Source: Pseudomonas mosselii
GTDB lineage: Bacteria; Pseudomonadota; Gammaproteobacteria; Pseudomonadales; Pseudomonadaceae
DNA: 64,000 nt
Assembly: GCF_003205295.1 (NCBI RefSeq)
Contig: NZ_QJRP01000002.1
Location: 248,001 to 312,000 of the forward strand
Reading direction: 5' to 3'
Below are positions 32,956 through 41,153 of the stretch, piece after piece (within the stretch, counting starts at the first letter, position 1; each line of letters opens with the position of its first letter). The notes below the pieces were generated by a model. It saw nothing but the letters and a program-made list of their open reading frames with translations. It was not told the origin of the DNA and made no database searches. The translations under genes and the position numbers were made by a program.

Positions 32956-33879
32956 TCAGCCGAGCACATCCAGAGGCGAGACACCCAGCTGACGCGGGTC
33001 GGTTTCCTCTTCCAGCAAGGTCCGCAGCAGATCCACCGAAGCCTGCTGGCGCTGGGCATCGCGGAACACCAGGCCGACCTTGAGCGGCACCCGCGGCTCG
33101 CTCAGGGGCTTCCACAGCAGCTCCTGGTCATCCTGCGCGGCATCCTTGGCCCGGCCTGGAAGGATGGTCGCCAGCGCCGTGTGCGCCAGGCTGTCGAGGA
33201 TCCCCGCCATGTTGTTCATCTCGGCCTGCACCTGGGGCCTGCGACCCTGGCTGGCCAGCTGCGCCTTCCAGATCTGGCGGATCTGGAACTCCTCGCCGAG
33301 CATCAGCATCGGCAGTTCCGCCGCCTGGCGGATCGAGACCTTCTTGAAGTCTTTCAACGGGTGGGTCCTGGGGATCACCAGCTGCAGTTCATCCTCGTAC
33401 AGCAGCAAACCATGCAGCCCGGGTTGGCGCGGTGGCAGGTAGCTGATGCCGATGTCCAGGCCGCCATTGAGCAGGCGCCGCTCGATCTCCGACCCCGACA
33501 GTTCATAGATCTGCACCACCAGGTGCGGCTGGGCCTTGCGCACCCGCTCCAGCAACTGCGGCACCAGGCTTGGCCGCACGGTCTGCAGCACGCCGATGGC
33601 CAGGGTACGCAGCGACTGGCCCTTGAAGTTGCCCATGGCTTCGTGGGCCCGTTGCAGGCCGTCGAGCAGGGGCACGGCGTGGTTGTACAGGGTGTGGGCG
33701 GCCAGCGTGGGCAGCAGGCGCTTGTTGCTGCGTTCGAACAGGCTCAGGTCGAGGCTGTGTTCCAGTTGGCGGATCTGCTGCGACAGGGCCGGCTGTGACA
33801 GCGACAGACGCTCGGCGGCACGGCCCACATGGCCTTCCTCGTAGACCGCGACGAAGTAACGCAGTTGGCGAAAATCCAT
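32956..33879 (-). CDS. LysR-family transcriptional regulator
   Basis: A 307-residue LysR regulator with an N-terminal winged helix (MDFRQLRYFVAVYEEGHVGRAAERLSLSQPALSQQIRQLE) and a substrate-binding domain (about residues 90-295). It closely follows the CatM/BenM-like pattern, but the inducer is unknown. It is divergent from the class III aminotransferase gene, and a T-N11-A palindrome overlaps its start codon. In P. fluorescens B16 a LysR-type gene and an aminotransferase next to the pqq genes were, as I recall, reported as pqqH and pqqI; that link is uncertain here. Confidence 0.9.
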   Translation of the reverse strand: MDFRQLRYFVAVYEEGHVGRAAERLSLSQPALSQQIRQLEHSLDLSLFERSNKRLLPTLAAHTLYNHAVPLLDGLQRAHEAMGNFKGQSLRTLAIGVLQTVRPSLVPQLLERVRKAQPHLVVQIYELSGSEIERRLLNGGLDIGISYLPPRQPGLHGLLLYEDELQLVIPRTHPLKDFKKVSIRQAAELPMLMLGEEFQIRQIWKAQLASQGRRPQVQAEMNNMAGILDSLAHTALATILPGRAKDAAQDDQELLWKPLSEPRVPLKVGLVFRDAQRQQASVDLLRTLLEEETDPRQLGVSPLDVLG

Positions 33880-33892
33880 AAGTGATACTTAT
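33878..33892. promoter_or_regulatory. Candidate LysR operator at the divergent promoter
   Basis: ATAAGTGATACTTAT is a perfect inverted repeat with the T-N11-A core typical of LysR sites. It overlaps the ATG of the LysR gene itself, which suits autorepression and control of the divergent aminotransferase gene. Confidence 0.5.
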
Positions 33893-34088
33893 CGAAAAAG
33901 CTGGAAAAACGAAATGGCCGCGAACCGGCCGCAAGCCTAGTCTATCGCCGTATTCCAACGGGTTACAGCGGCTATTCAGGCGATTGTTACCCCGGATGAA
34001 AAACACTTTTGATAGGCAAGGCAAAATATCCGATTCCGGCGCCAGACCGGAACCTTGACTGCCCACCCCGTGATTGCCCGGAGCCCCG

Positions 34089-35366
34089 ATGAACCTGTTC
34101 AACCTGCGCCGTTCGGCGCCTGCCGTCGCCGAGCCCAAGCGGGCTCCGGTAATCGAGCCGGCCGGCGCGCAGCTCTCCCGCGAGCGGCTGATGCCCGGCA
34201 CCGAGCGTGCGCCGCAGGTGTTCGTGCGTGGCCAGGGTTCCTGGTTGTGGGACAGCGAGGGGCACGCCTACCTGGACTTCACCCAGGGTTGCGCGGTCAA
34301 CAGCCTGGGCCACAGCCCGAGCGTGCTGGTCAAGGCGCTGGGCAACCAGGCCCAGGCGCTGATCAACCCCGGTGCGGGCTATCACAGCCGCGGCCTGCTG
34401 AGCCTGGTCGAGCTATTGTGCCAGTGTACCGGCAGCGACCAGGCCTACCTGCTCAACAGCGGTGCCGAAGCCTGCGAGGGCGCGATCAAGCTGGCGCGCA
34501 AGTGGGGCCAGCTGCACCGCAATGGCGCCTATCACATCATCACCGCCAGCCAGGGTTGCCATGGGCGCACCCTGGGGGCCTTGTCGGCTTCCGATCCGCT
34601 GCCTTGCAACCGCTGCGAGCCCGGCTTGCCGGGCTTCAGCAAGGTGCCGTTCAACGACCTGGCGGCGCTGCACGCGGCGGTCGACTCGCGCACCGTGGCG
34701 ATCATGCTCGAGCCGATCCAGGGCGAAGCCGGCGTGATCCCGGCCACCCGTGACTACCTCCAGGGCGTCGAGCGCCTGTGCCGTGAGCTGGGCATCCTGC
34801 TGATCCTCGATGAAGTACAGACCGGTGTAGGACGCTGCGGCGCCTTATTGGCAGAAGAATCCTACGGCGTGCGGGCCGACATCATCACCCTCGGCAAGGG
34901 CCTGGGCGGTGGCGTGCCCCTGGCGGCGCTGCTGGCCCGTGGCCGTGCCTGCTGCGCCGAGCCGGGCGAGCTGGAAGGCAGCCATCATGGCAACGCGCTG
35001 ATGAGCGCCGCCGGGTTGGCCGTGCTGCAGACCGTGCTGGAGGCGGGCTTCTGCGAGCAGGTGCTGGACAGTGGCCGGCACCTGCGCGATGGCCTGAGCC
35101 GCCTGGCGGGTCGCTACGGCCAGGGCGAGGTGCGTGGCCAGGGGCTGCTGTGGGGCCTGCAACTGCGTGAAGACAGCGCAGCGCAACTGGTCGAGGCCGC
35201 GCTGCAGGAGGGCTTGCTGCTCAATGCGCCGCAGGCCGACGTGGTGCGGTTCTCGCCGGCGCTGACGGTGAGCAAGGGCAATATCGACGAGATGCTCCTG
35301 CGCCTGGCCCGGGCGTTCGCCCGCCTGCATGCCCAACAGCACAACCGCCGCGAAGTGCCGGCCTGA
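34089..35366 (+). CDS. Class III PLP aminotransferase (acetylornithine/ornithine type)
   Basis: A 425-residue class III aminotransferase. The PLP lysine is in TLGKGLGGGVPLAALLAR (about residue 271), the cofactor Asp is in LILDEVQTGVGRCG (about 241), and the substrate-phosphate site is near LLNSGAEACEGAIKLARKW. The preference cannot be fixed: acetylornithine, ornithine, 4-aminobutyrate or 5-aminovalerate types share these motifs. The ATG at 34089 has GGAG five bases upstream; the TTG at 34074 is less likely. It is divergent from the LysR gene, so probably under its control. Confidence 0.88.
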   Translation: MNLFNLRRSAPAVAEPKRAPVIEPAGAQLSRERLMPGTERAPQVFVRGQGSWLWDSEGHAYLDFTQGCAVNSLGHSPSVLVKALGNQAQALINPGAGYHSRGLLSLVELLCQCTGSDQAYLLNSGAEACEGAIKLARKWGQLHRNGAYHIITASQGCHGRTLGALSASDPLPCNRCEPGLPGFSKVPFNDLAALHAAVDSRTVAIMLEPIQGEAGVIPATRDYLQGVERLCRELGILLILDEVQTGVGRCGALLAEESYGVRADIITLGKGLGGGVPLAALLARGRACCAEPGELEGSHHGNALMSAAGLAVLQTVLEAGFCEQVLDSGRHLRDGLSRLAGRYGQGEVRGQGLLWGLQLREDSAAQLVEAALQEGLLLNAPQADVVRFSPALTVSKGNIDEMLLRLARAFARLHAQQHNRREVPA

Positions 35367-35419
35367 CCGGTTGCCCCGGCGAACAGAATTTCAACGAACC
35401 GTCTGGCGTTCCTGCGCAT

Positions 35420-35458
35420 CGCCCCTGGCCTGAAATACATGGCCCGGGGCGTTTTTTT
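35420..35458 (+). terminator. Rho-independent terminator after the aminotransferase gene
   Basis: CGCCCCTGGCC and GGCCCGGGGCG form a stem around TGAAATACAT, followed by seven T. Confidence 0.88.
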
Positions 35459-35522
35459 GCCCGGTGGAACCTCTGCCAGGCACGGCTAGTCTGTGTTGAT
35501 ACACCCTCAAGGAGCGCAGCAC

Positions 35523-35681
35523 ATGGACTTCATCCGCATCATCATCGCCATCATCCTGCCGCCGCTGGGCGTGTTCCTCCAGGTGGGGTTCGGTGGGGCG
35601 TTCTGGCTGAACATCCTGCTGACCTTGCTGGGTTATATCCCCGGGATCGTGCACGCGGTGTACATCATCGCCAAGCGCTGA
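35523..35681 (+). CDS. YqaE/Pmp3-family small membrane protein
   Basis: A 52-residue proteolipid with two transmembrane segments (about residues 3-24 and 28-48). It carries the family pattern IRIIIAIILPPLGVFLQVGFGGAFWLNILLTLLGYIPGIVHAVYII. Members help set membrane potential or respond to salt and cold in plants and yeast; the bacterial role is poorly known. The ATG at 35523 has AAGGAG eight bases upstream. It is isolated between the aminotransferase terminator and a REP pair, and so monocistronic. Confidence 0.92.
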   Translation: MDFIRIIIAIILPPLGVFLQVGFGGAFWLNILLTLLGYIPGIVHAVYIIAKR

Positions 35682-35706
35682 AGACCCGGCCGGGGACACG
35701 CGGACC

Positions 35707-35827
35707 CTGTAGGAGCGGCCTTGCGTCGCGAAAGGGCTGCAAAGCAGCCCCAGGATCTCAGCGACAAAGCAGATATCGCCGGGGCCGCTTCGCGGCCCTT
35801 TCGCGACGCAAGGCCGCTCCTACAGGG
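35707..35827. repeat. REP pair overlapping the end of the S9 peptidase gene
   Basis: Inverted CCTGTAGGAGCGGCCTTGCG copies with inner hairpins GGGCTGCAAAGCAGCCC and GGGGCCGCTTCGCGGCCC. The right end supplies the last Leu codon and the TAG stop of the peptidase gene on the minus strand. Confidence 0.88.
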
Positions 35828-37646
35828 ATGGTGTTGCCTGGCCTAGCAACCGGCAGTAGAACTTCCACTCTTCCTCGAGCGCATGCGCCAGGTTCGCCGC
35901 CTGGCGAAAACCATGCCGTTCGCCCGCGTAGAAATGCCCCTCGGCCTCGATGCCATTGGCCTTGAGCGCTTCAAGCATGCTGCGGGTCTGTTCCGGCACC
36001 ACCACCGCGTCCAGCTCACCCTGGAAGAAGATCACCGGCACCTTGATCCGCCCGGCATGCAGCAGGGGCGTGCGCTGGCGATAACGCTCGGCATCGCGCC
36101 GGGGGTCGCCGATCAGCCAGTCCAGGTAGTCGCCCTCGAACTTGTGGGTGGCCCGGCCCAGCGCCTCGGGGTCGCTGACACCGTACAGGCTGGCGCCGCC
36201 GCGGAAAACATCTCTGAAGGCCAGGGCACACAGGGTGGTGTAGCCGCCGGCGCTGCCGCCACGAATGAACGCCTGTTCAGGATCGATCAGGCCCCGGCCG
36301 GCAAGATGGGCGACCGCCGCGCAGGCATCTTCCACATCACTCGCTCCCCAGTTCAGGTGCAGTGCCTGGCGGTAGGCGCGACCATAGCCGCTGCTGCCTC
36401 GGTAGTTGAGGTCGGCTACGGCAAAGCCGCGCTGGGTCCAGTACTGGATACGCGGGTCGAGCACCGGGTAGCAGGCTGAAGTCGGGCCACCGTGAATGAA
36501 CACCACCAGCGGCGATGGCCCACCTGTGCCTTGCACGGCGGGGTAGAAGAACCCGTGGGCGTTACCTTCGCCACTGGCGTAACGGATCGGCAGCGGGAGG
36601 CTGATGTTCTTGGCGGGCAGCACCTCGGCGCCACCCGCCAGCACCTGGACTTCGTGGCTGCGCCGGTCGATGGCGATCACGGCCGCCGGGCTGATCGGCG
36701 AGGCGGTTACGGCGTAGAGCTGTCCGTCATCCAGCGCCAGGCTACGGAAACGCGTATACGCACTGGCATAACGCTCCACCTCACCATCGGCGCGGCGCAG
36801 CCCCAGTTGCCCGAAACCGTCCTCGAACCAGCTGGCCAGGTAGCTGGCCGGGCCAAGGGCCAGCCAGGTGCTGGCGCCCAGTTGCCAGGGGGCGGCGGCA
36901 TGATCGGCGGGCGCGGCGGGCAGGCGTTGCCAGTGTCCGTCGAGTTCGCCCCAGGGTTGCCAGAAACCGTTGCGGTCGGACAGGCAGTACAAGCGACCTT
37001 GTTCATCGAAGCGCGGCTGTTGCAGCGATTCGTCCTGCCCTGCGATGCAGCATGCCGGTCCCCAGGCTCCGGAAGGTTCGCGTTCACGGCTCATCAGGCG
37101 GGTGACGGTCCAGGGTTGGGCCGGTCGGTCCCACTCGATCCAGGCCAAGCGGCAGCCGTCGGGGCTCAGTGTGGGCGAGGCGTAGAAGTCGGCCCCTTCG
37201 GCCAGGATCTGTCGATGTGCTGTCGCGAGACTCACCAGGCGATGCACGACCTGTTCGGCATGTTGCTCTTCGACGGCCAGCACCTTGCCGGCATGCCATT
37301 GCACATCGCCATAGCGGCAGTCGTCGGCGTGGGTGAGCGGGCGCGGTTGGCTGCCATCCAGGGCCTGCAGGTAGACCTGCTGGTCCTTTTCGTTGACGAA
37401 CACCAGCCCGTCCCCACCCAGGCAGAAGCTGCCGCCACCGTACTCATAGACCCGGCTGCGCACACTGAACCCGTCCGGGGTCAGGCAGCGGGCCTGCTGA
37501 TCGCGCCAGTGCCAGACCCGGCAGGCGCCATCGGCGGGGCGGAACTCGTTCCAGAACACACCTTGCGCGCCGACCTTGAGCTCGGCGAAATCGGTGCCGG
37601 CGGCCACCGCCTGGGCGGCGCTGAACTCAGCCACGGGCGATGACAT
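35820..37646 (-). CDS. S9-family peptidase (prolyl oligopeptidase type) of the pqq operon
   Basis: A 608-residue serine peptidase with an N-terminal beta-propeller and a C-terminal alpha/beta hydrolase. The nucleophile is S465 in [12 protein letters not shown], the Asp is in [14 protein letters not shown], and the His is in [13 protein letters not shown]. Its start overlaps the pqqE end by 20 bases, so it is the last gene of pqqABCDE. Peptidases in this position have been called pqqM or pqqH in other pseudomonads, with a proposed but unproven role in PqqA processing. No signal peptide is seen. The stop codon lies within a REP element. Confidence 0.9.
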   Translation of the reverse strand: MSSPVAEFSAAQAVAAGTDFAELKVGAQGVFWNEFRPADGACRVWHWRDQQARCLTPDGFSVRSRVYEYGGGSFCLGGDGLVFVNEKDQQVYLQALDGSQPRPLTHADDCRYGDVQWHAGKVLAVEEQHAEQVVHRLVSLATAHRQILAEGADFYASPTLSPDGCRLAWIEWDRPAQPWTVTRLMSREREPSGAWGPACCIAGQDESLQQPRFDEQGRLYCLSDRNGFWQPWGELDGHWQRLPAAPADHAAAPWQLGASTWLALGPASYLASWFEDGFGQLGLRRADGEVERYASAYTRFRSLALDDGQLYAVTASPISPAAVIAIDRRSHEVQVLAGGAEVLPAKNISLPLPIRYASGEGNAHGFFYPAVQGTGGPSPLVVFIHGGPTSACYPVLDPRIQYWTQRGFAVADLNYRGSSGYGRAYRQALHLNWGASDVEDACAAVAHLAGRGLIDPEQAFIRGGSAGGYTTLCALAFRDVFRGGASLYGVSDPEALGRATHKFEGDYLDWLIGDPRRDAERYRQRTPLLHAGRIKVPVIFFQGELDAVVVPEQTRSMLEALKANGIEAEGHFYAGERHGFRQAANLAHALEEEWKFYCRLLGQATPSL

Positions 37647-38775
37647 GGGAATTGCGCTCGTTGCGGAAGGTCATCTGTTCGATCTCCAGCGTTGCGTGTT
37701 CGGCCTCCTCACGGGCCTTGAGAATGATGCCATGGTCCGGTGACTTGCCGCACACCGGGTCCGCCTTGCTGGCGTCGCCGGTGAGCATGAAGGCCTGGCA
37801 ACGGCAGCCGCCGAAGTCCTTTTCTTTCTCGTCGCACGAGCGGCACGGTTCGGGCATCCAGTCATAGCCGCGGAAGCGGTTGAAACCGAATGAGTCGTAC
37901 CAGATATGCCGCAGGTCGTGGTCACGTACATTGGGGAACTGCACCGGCAGTTGGCGCGCGCCATGGCAGGGCAACGCGGTGCCATCCGGGGTGATGGTCA
38001 GGAACAGGCTGCCCCAGCCGTTCATGCAGGCCTTGGGGCGCTCTTCGTAGTAATCCGGGGTGACGAAGATCAGCTTGCACGGCTTGCCTTCGGCCTTGAG
38101 TCTTTCCCGGTACTCGTTGGTGATACGCTCGGCCCGCTCCAGCTGGGCGCGAGTCGGCAGCAGGCCCAGACGGTTGAGATGCGCCCAGCCGTAGAACTGG
38201 CAGGTGGCAAGTTCGACGAAGTCGGCCTCAAGGGCCAGGCACAGCTCGATGATGCGGTCGATCTTGTCGATATTGTGCCGGTGGGTGACGAAGTTGAGCA
38301 CCATCGGGTAGCCATGGGCCTTCACTGCCCGGGCCATCTCCAGCTTCTGCGCGAAGGCCTTCTTCGAGCCGGCCAGCAGGTTGTTGACCTGCTCGTCGCT
38401 GGCCTGGAAGCTGATCTGGATATGGTCCAGCCCGGCCTGCTTGAACGCGGCGATCTTCTGCTCGGTCAGGCCGATGCCGGAGGTGATCAGGTTGGTGTAG
38501 TAGCCCAGGCGACGGGCTTCGCCGATCAGCTCGGCGAGGTCCTGGCGCACCAGCGGCTCGCCGCCGGAGAAGCCGATTTGCGCGGCGCCCATCGAGCGGG
38601 CTTCGGCCATCACCTTGAACCATTGCCCGGTGCTCAGCTCCTTGCCCTGCTCGGCGAAGTCCAGCGGGTTGGAGCAGTACGGGCACTGCAGCGGGCAGCG
38701 GTAGGTGAGTTCGGCCAGCAGCCACAGCGGCAGGCCTACCGGTACCTCAGGCGAGGGTGATCCAGTGTTCGGCAC
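37627..38775 (-). CDS. pqqE: PqqA peptide cyclase, radical SAM
   Basis: A radical SAM/SPASM enzyme that forms the Glu-Tyr carbon-carbon bond in PqqA, held by PqqD. It is 382 residues. The SAM cluster cysteines are in [10 protein letters not shown] (C27, C31, C34). The SPASM cysteines are in CHGARQL and [19 protein letters not shown], with another in PVCGKS. The GTG at 38775 ([17 protein letters not shown]) was chosen because PqqE proteins begin with PNTG-like sequence; it overlaps pqqD by 29 bases. The longer frame to 38877 lies within pqqD and is spurious. Confidence 0.96.
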   Translation of the reverse strand: MPNTGSPSPEVPVGLPLWLLAELTYRCPLQCPYCSNPLDFAEQGKELSTGQWFKVMAEARSMGAAQIGFSGGEPLVRQDLAELIGEARRLGYYTNLITSGIGLTEQKIAAFKQAGLDHIQISFQASDEQVNNLLAGSKKAFAQKLEMARAVKAHGYPMVLNFVTHRHNIDKIDRIIELCLALEADFVELATCQFYGWAHLNRLGLLPTRAQLERAERITNEYRERLKAEGKPCKLIFVTPDYYEERPKACMNGWGSLFLTITPDGTALPCHGARQLPVQFPNVRDHDLRHIWYDSFGFNRFRGYDWMPEPCRSCDEKEKDFGGCRCQAFMLTGDASKADPVCGKSPDHGIILKAREEAEHATLEIEQMTFRNERNSHVIARG

Positions 38776-39022
38776 GGGCCACCTCCATGAATTGCTCGAT
38801 GTCGTCGGCGACTTCGGGCACACCGGGGAATTGCCGCTCGAGTTCGGCGATGATCGCCGCGACATCGCGCTGGCCATCGATGAGCCCGCCGATCAGCCCA
38901 GCGCTGTCGTTGAGCTTGATCATCCCCTCGGGGTACAGCAGCACATGGCCCTTCTGCGCCGGCTCGTACTGGAAACGGTAGCCGGGGCGCCAGGCGGGCA
39001 CCTGTTGACGGTCGAAACTCAT
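38747..39022 (-). CDS. pqqD: PqqA-binding peptide chaperone
   Basis: A 91-residue RiPP recognition element that binds PqqA and presents it to PqqE. It contains [34 protein letters not shown], the conserved PqqD core. The ATG at 39022 overlaps the pqqC stop by 4 bases. Confidence 0.95.
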   Translation of the reverse strand: MSFDRQQVPAWRPGYRFQYEPAQKGHVLLYPEGMIKLNDSAGLIGGLIDGQRDVAAIIAELERQFPGVPEVADDIEQFMEVARAEHWITLA

Positions 39023-39774
39023 AAGGCGATCCCCTTGTGCCAGACCCGCTCGCGGGTGACGCTATGATAGGGCGGGCGGTTCAGTTCATAGGCCATGCTC
39101 ATGGCGTCGAGCATGCTCCACAGGATATCCAGCTTGAACTGCAGGATCTCCAGCATGCGTTCCTGCCCCTCGCGGCTGGTGTAGTGCTGCAGGGTGATCG
39201 CCAGGCCGTGCTCCACATCGCGCCGGGCCTGGCCCAGGCGGGTGCGGAAGTATTCGTAGCCGGTCGGGTCGATCCACGGATAGTGCTGCGGCCAGCTGTC
39301 CAGGCGCGATTGGTGGATCTGCGGGGCGAACAGTTCGGTCAGCGAGCTGCTGGCGGCTTCCTGCCAGCTGGCGCGACGGGCGAAGTTGACGTAGGCGTCG
39401 ACCGCGAAGCGCACGCCGGGCAGCACCAGCTCCTGGCTGCGCAGCTGGTCGGGGTCCAGGCCCACGGCCTGGCCGAGGCGCAACCAGGCCTCGATGCCGC
39501 CGTCCTCGCCGGGCGCGCCATCGTGGTCGAGCAGGCGCTGGATCCACTCGCGGCGCACTTCGCGGTCGGGGCAGTTGGCCAGGATCGCGGCATCCTTCAT
39601 CGGGATGTTGACCTGGTAGTAGAAGCGGTTGGCCACCCAGCCCTGGATCTGCTCGCGGCTGGCGCGGCCTTCATACATCGCCACATGGTAGGGGTGATGG
39701 ATGTGGTAGTAGGCGCCCTTGGCGCGCAGGGCCTGCTCGAACTCGGTAGGGGACATCGGCGCAGTGTCATTCAT
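39019..39774 (-). CDS. pqqC: Pyrroloquinoline-quinone synthase
   Basis: A cofactorless oxidase that carries out the final ring closure and eight-electron oxidation to PQQ. It is 251 residues, all alpha-helical like heme oxygenase. Family stretches: [43 protein letters not shown], and [30 protein letters not shown] with active-site His/Tyr/Arg residues. The ATG at 39774 has AGGAA upstream; the later ATG (MSPTEFEQ) is also possible. A REP palindrome separates it from pqqB. Confidence 0.96.
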   Translation of the reverse strand: MNDTAPMSPTEFEQALRAKGAYYHIHHPYHVAMYEGRASREQIQGWVANRFYYQVNIPMKDAAILANCPDREVRREWIQRLLDHDGAPGEDGGIEAWLRLGQAVGLDPDQLRSQELVLPGVRFAVDAYVNFARRASWQEAASSSLTELFAPQIHQSRLDSWPQHYPWIDPTGYEYFRTRLGQARRDVEHGLAITLQHYTSREGQERMLEILQFKLDILWSMLDAMSMAYELNRPPYHSVTRERVWHKGIAL

Positions 39775-39816
39775 CAAGCGGATTCCTGTAGAACAGACCA
39801 TCGGCTGTGCGCGGAT

Positions 39817-39892
39817 CCTGTGGGAGCGGGTTTACCCGCGAAAGCGGCAGTGAGTCTTACGACGCATTCGCGGGTGAACCCGCTCCCACAGG
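39817..39892. repeat. REP palindrome inside the pqq operon
   Basis: CCTGTGGGAGCGGGTTTACCC and its near-exact reverse complement form 26-nt arms (39817-39842 and 39867-39892). It sits between pqqB and pqqC, so it could set different mRNA levels for the two halves of the operon. Confidence 0.88.
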
Positions 39893-39907
39893 AATCGGAC
39901 AACACCG

Positions 39908-40819
39908 TCACAACTCGATGCTCATGCCATCGAAGGCGACTTCCACGCCCCGGCGCTGCACTTCGGCGCGTTCCGGCGAGTCTTCGTCGAGGATCGGGTT
40001 GGTGTTGTTGATGTGGATAAGCACCTTGCGCTGACGCGAGAAACCGTCCAGCACCTCGAGCATGCCGCCCGCGCCGTTCTGCGCCAGGTGGCCCATCTCT
40101 CGGCCGGTACGGGTGCCAACGCCGCGGCGCTGCATCTCATCATCCTCCCACAGGGTGCCGTCGACCAGCAGGCAGTCGGCGCCATGCATCATTTCCAGCA
40201 GCTTGGCGTCGACCTGGCCCAGGCCCGGCGCGTAGAACAGCTTGCCGCCGGTGCGGGTGTCCTCCACCAGCAACCCGAGGTTGTCGCCCGGGTGCGGGTC
40301 GAAACGGTGCGGGGAATAGGGCGGCGCGGCGCTGCGCAGCGGGAAAGGGGTGAAGCGCAGGTTCGGGCAGGCGTCGATGACGAAGCTGCCTTTGAGTTCG
40401 ATGCGGTTCCATGCCAGGCCGCCGTTCCAGTGGCTGAGCATGTTGAACAACGGAAAGCCGGTGGTCAGGTCCTGGTGGACCATGTCGGTGCACCACACCT
40501 GGTGCGGGCAGCCTTCGCGCAGGCTGAGCAGGCCGGTGGTGTGGTCGATCTGGCTGTCGAGCAGGACGATGGCGTCGATACCGGTGTCGCGCAGGGCGCG
40601 GGCCGGCTGCATCGGCGCGAACGCCTGGAGCTGGGCGCGGATGTCCGGCGAGGCATTGCACAGGATCCAGTGCTCGCCGTCGTCGGACAGGGCGATAGAC
40701 GACTGGGTGCGCGCGGTGGCGCGCAGGGTACCGTCACGGTAGCCCTTGCAGTTGGCGCAGTTGCAGTTCCACTGGGGGAACCCGCCACCGGCGGCGGAAC
40801 CGAGGATCTGGATGTACAT
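39908..40819 (-). CDS. pqqB: PqqB, metallo-beta-lactamase-fold PQQ biosynthesis protein
   Basis: A 303-residue protein of the metallo-hydrolase fold. It has the N-terminal zinc cysteines [11 protein letters not shown] (about residues 18-28), [10 protein letters not shown] at the start, and [18 protein letters not shown] (about 90). It is now thought to hydroxylate the tyrosine-derived ring of the PqqE product. The ATG at 40819 follows a modest Shine-Dalgarno. It is downstream of pqqA, after a hairpin that probably reduces read-through. Confidence 0.95.
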   Translation of the reverse strand: MYIQILGSAAGGGFPQWNCNCANCKGYRDGTLRATARTQSSIALSDDGEHWILCNASPDIRAQLQAFAPMQPARALRDTGIDAIVLLDSQIDHTTGLLSLREGCPHQVWCTDMVHQDLTTGFPLFNMLSHWNGGLAWNRIELKGSFVIDACPNLRFTPFPLRSAAPPYSPHRFDPHPGDNLGLLVEDTRTGGKLFYAPGLGQVDAKLLEMMHGADCLLVDGTLWEDDEMQRRGVGTRTGREMGHLAQNGAGGMLEVLDGFSRQRKVLIHINNTNPILDEDSPERAEVQRRGVEVAFDGMSIEL

Positions 40820-40860
40820 GGGTACTCTCTAGCCGGAAAGGTTAGCCCGAAAGCCGTATC

Positions 40861-40894
40861 GGAAAAACGCAAACGCCCCGGCGGGCCGGGGCGT
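40861..40894 (-). terminator. Attenuating terminator between pqqA and pqqB
   Basis: A perfect 10-bp stem, ACGCCCCGGC with GCCGGGGCGT (40873-40894). On the minus strand it is followed by TTTGCGTTTTTCC. It lies 17 bases after the pqqA stop, so it probably lets much more pqqA than pqqB-E message be made. Confidence 0.75.
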
Positions 40895-40910
40895 CGAACC
40901 GCGCAGCCGC

Positions 40911-40982
40911 TTAACGGTTGGCGAAGTACATGGTTACTTCGAAGCCGATACGCAGGTCAGTGTATGCAGGTTTGGTCCACAT
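40911..40982 (-). CDS. pqqA: PQQ precursor peptide
   Basis: A 23-residue ribosomal peptide, [19 protein letters not shown] with a short tail, that supplies the whole PQQ skeleton. The cross-linked pair is E15 and Y19 (E-V-T-M-Y), with the conserved spacing. The ATG at 40982 has AAGGAG seven bases upstream. It is between pqqF and pqqB on the minus strand, with a terminator-like hairpin directly after it. Confidence 0.97.
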
Positions 40983-41072
40983 GGGCTTGCTCCTTCCGGA
41001 TGGGGTTTGGGGTGGTCGGCTCACTATTGGGTACTCCCCGCAGAGAGAGGTTCCATTGGCCGAGATTGCGCT

Positions 41073-41078
41073 ATCTTA
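41073..41078 (-). promoter_or_regulatory. Candidate -10 of a pqqA promoter
   Basis: TAAGAT on the minus strand, in an AT-rich stretch (AAATTTTTCTTG) that stands out in the 171-bp pqqF-pqqA gap. No good -35 was found, so an activator is likely. The rest of the gap shows nothing clear. Confidence 0.35.
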
Positions 41079-41153
41079 CAAGAAAAATTTGTACCGAAAG
41101 GTTAATTCTTCGAAAAGCGCCATTGCATGTGCGGTAACAATCCCGCCATTTTT

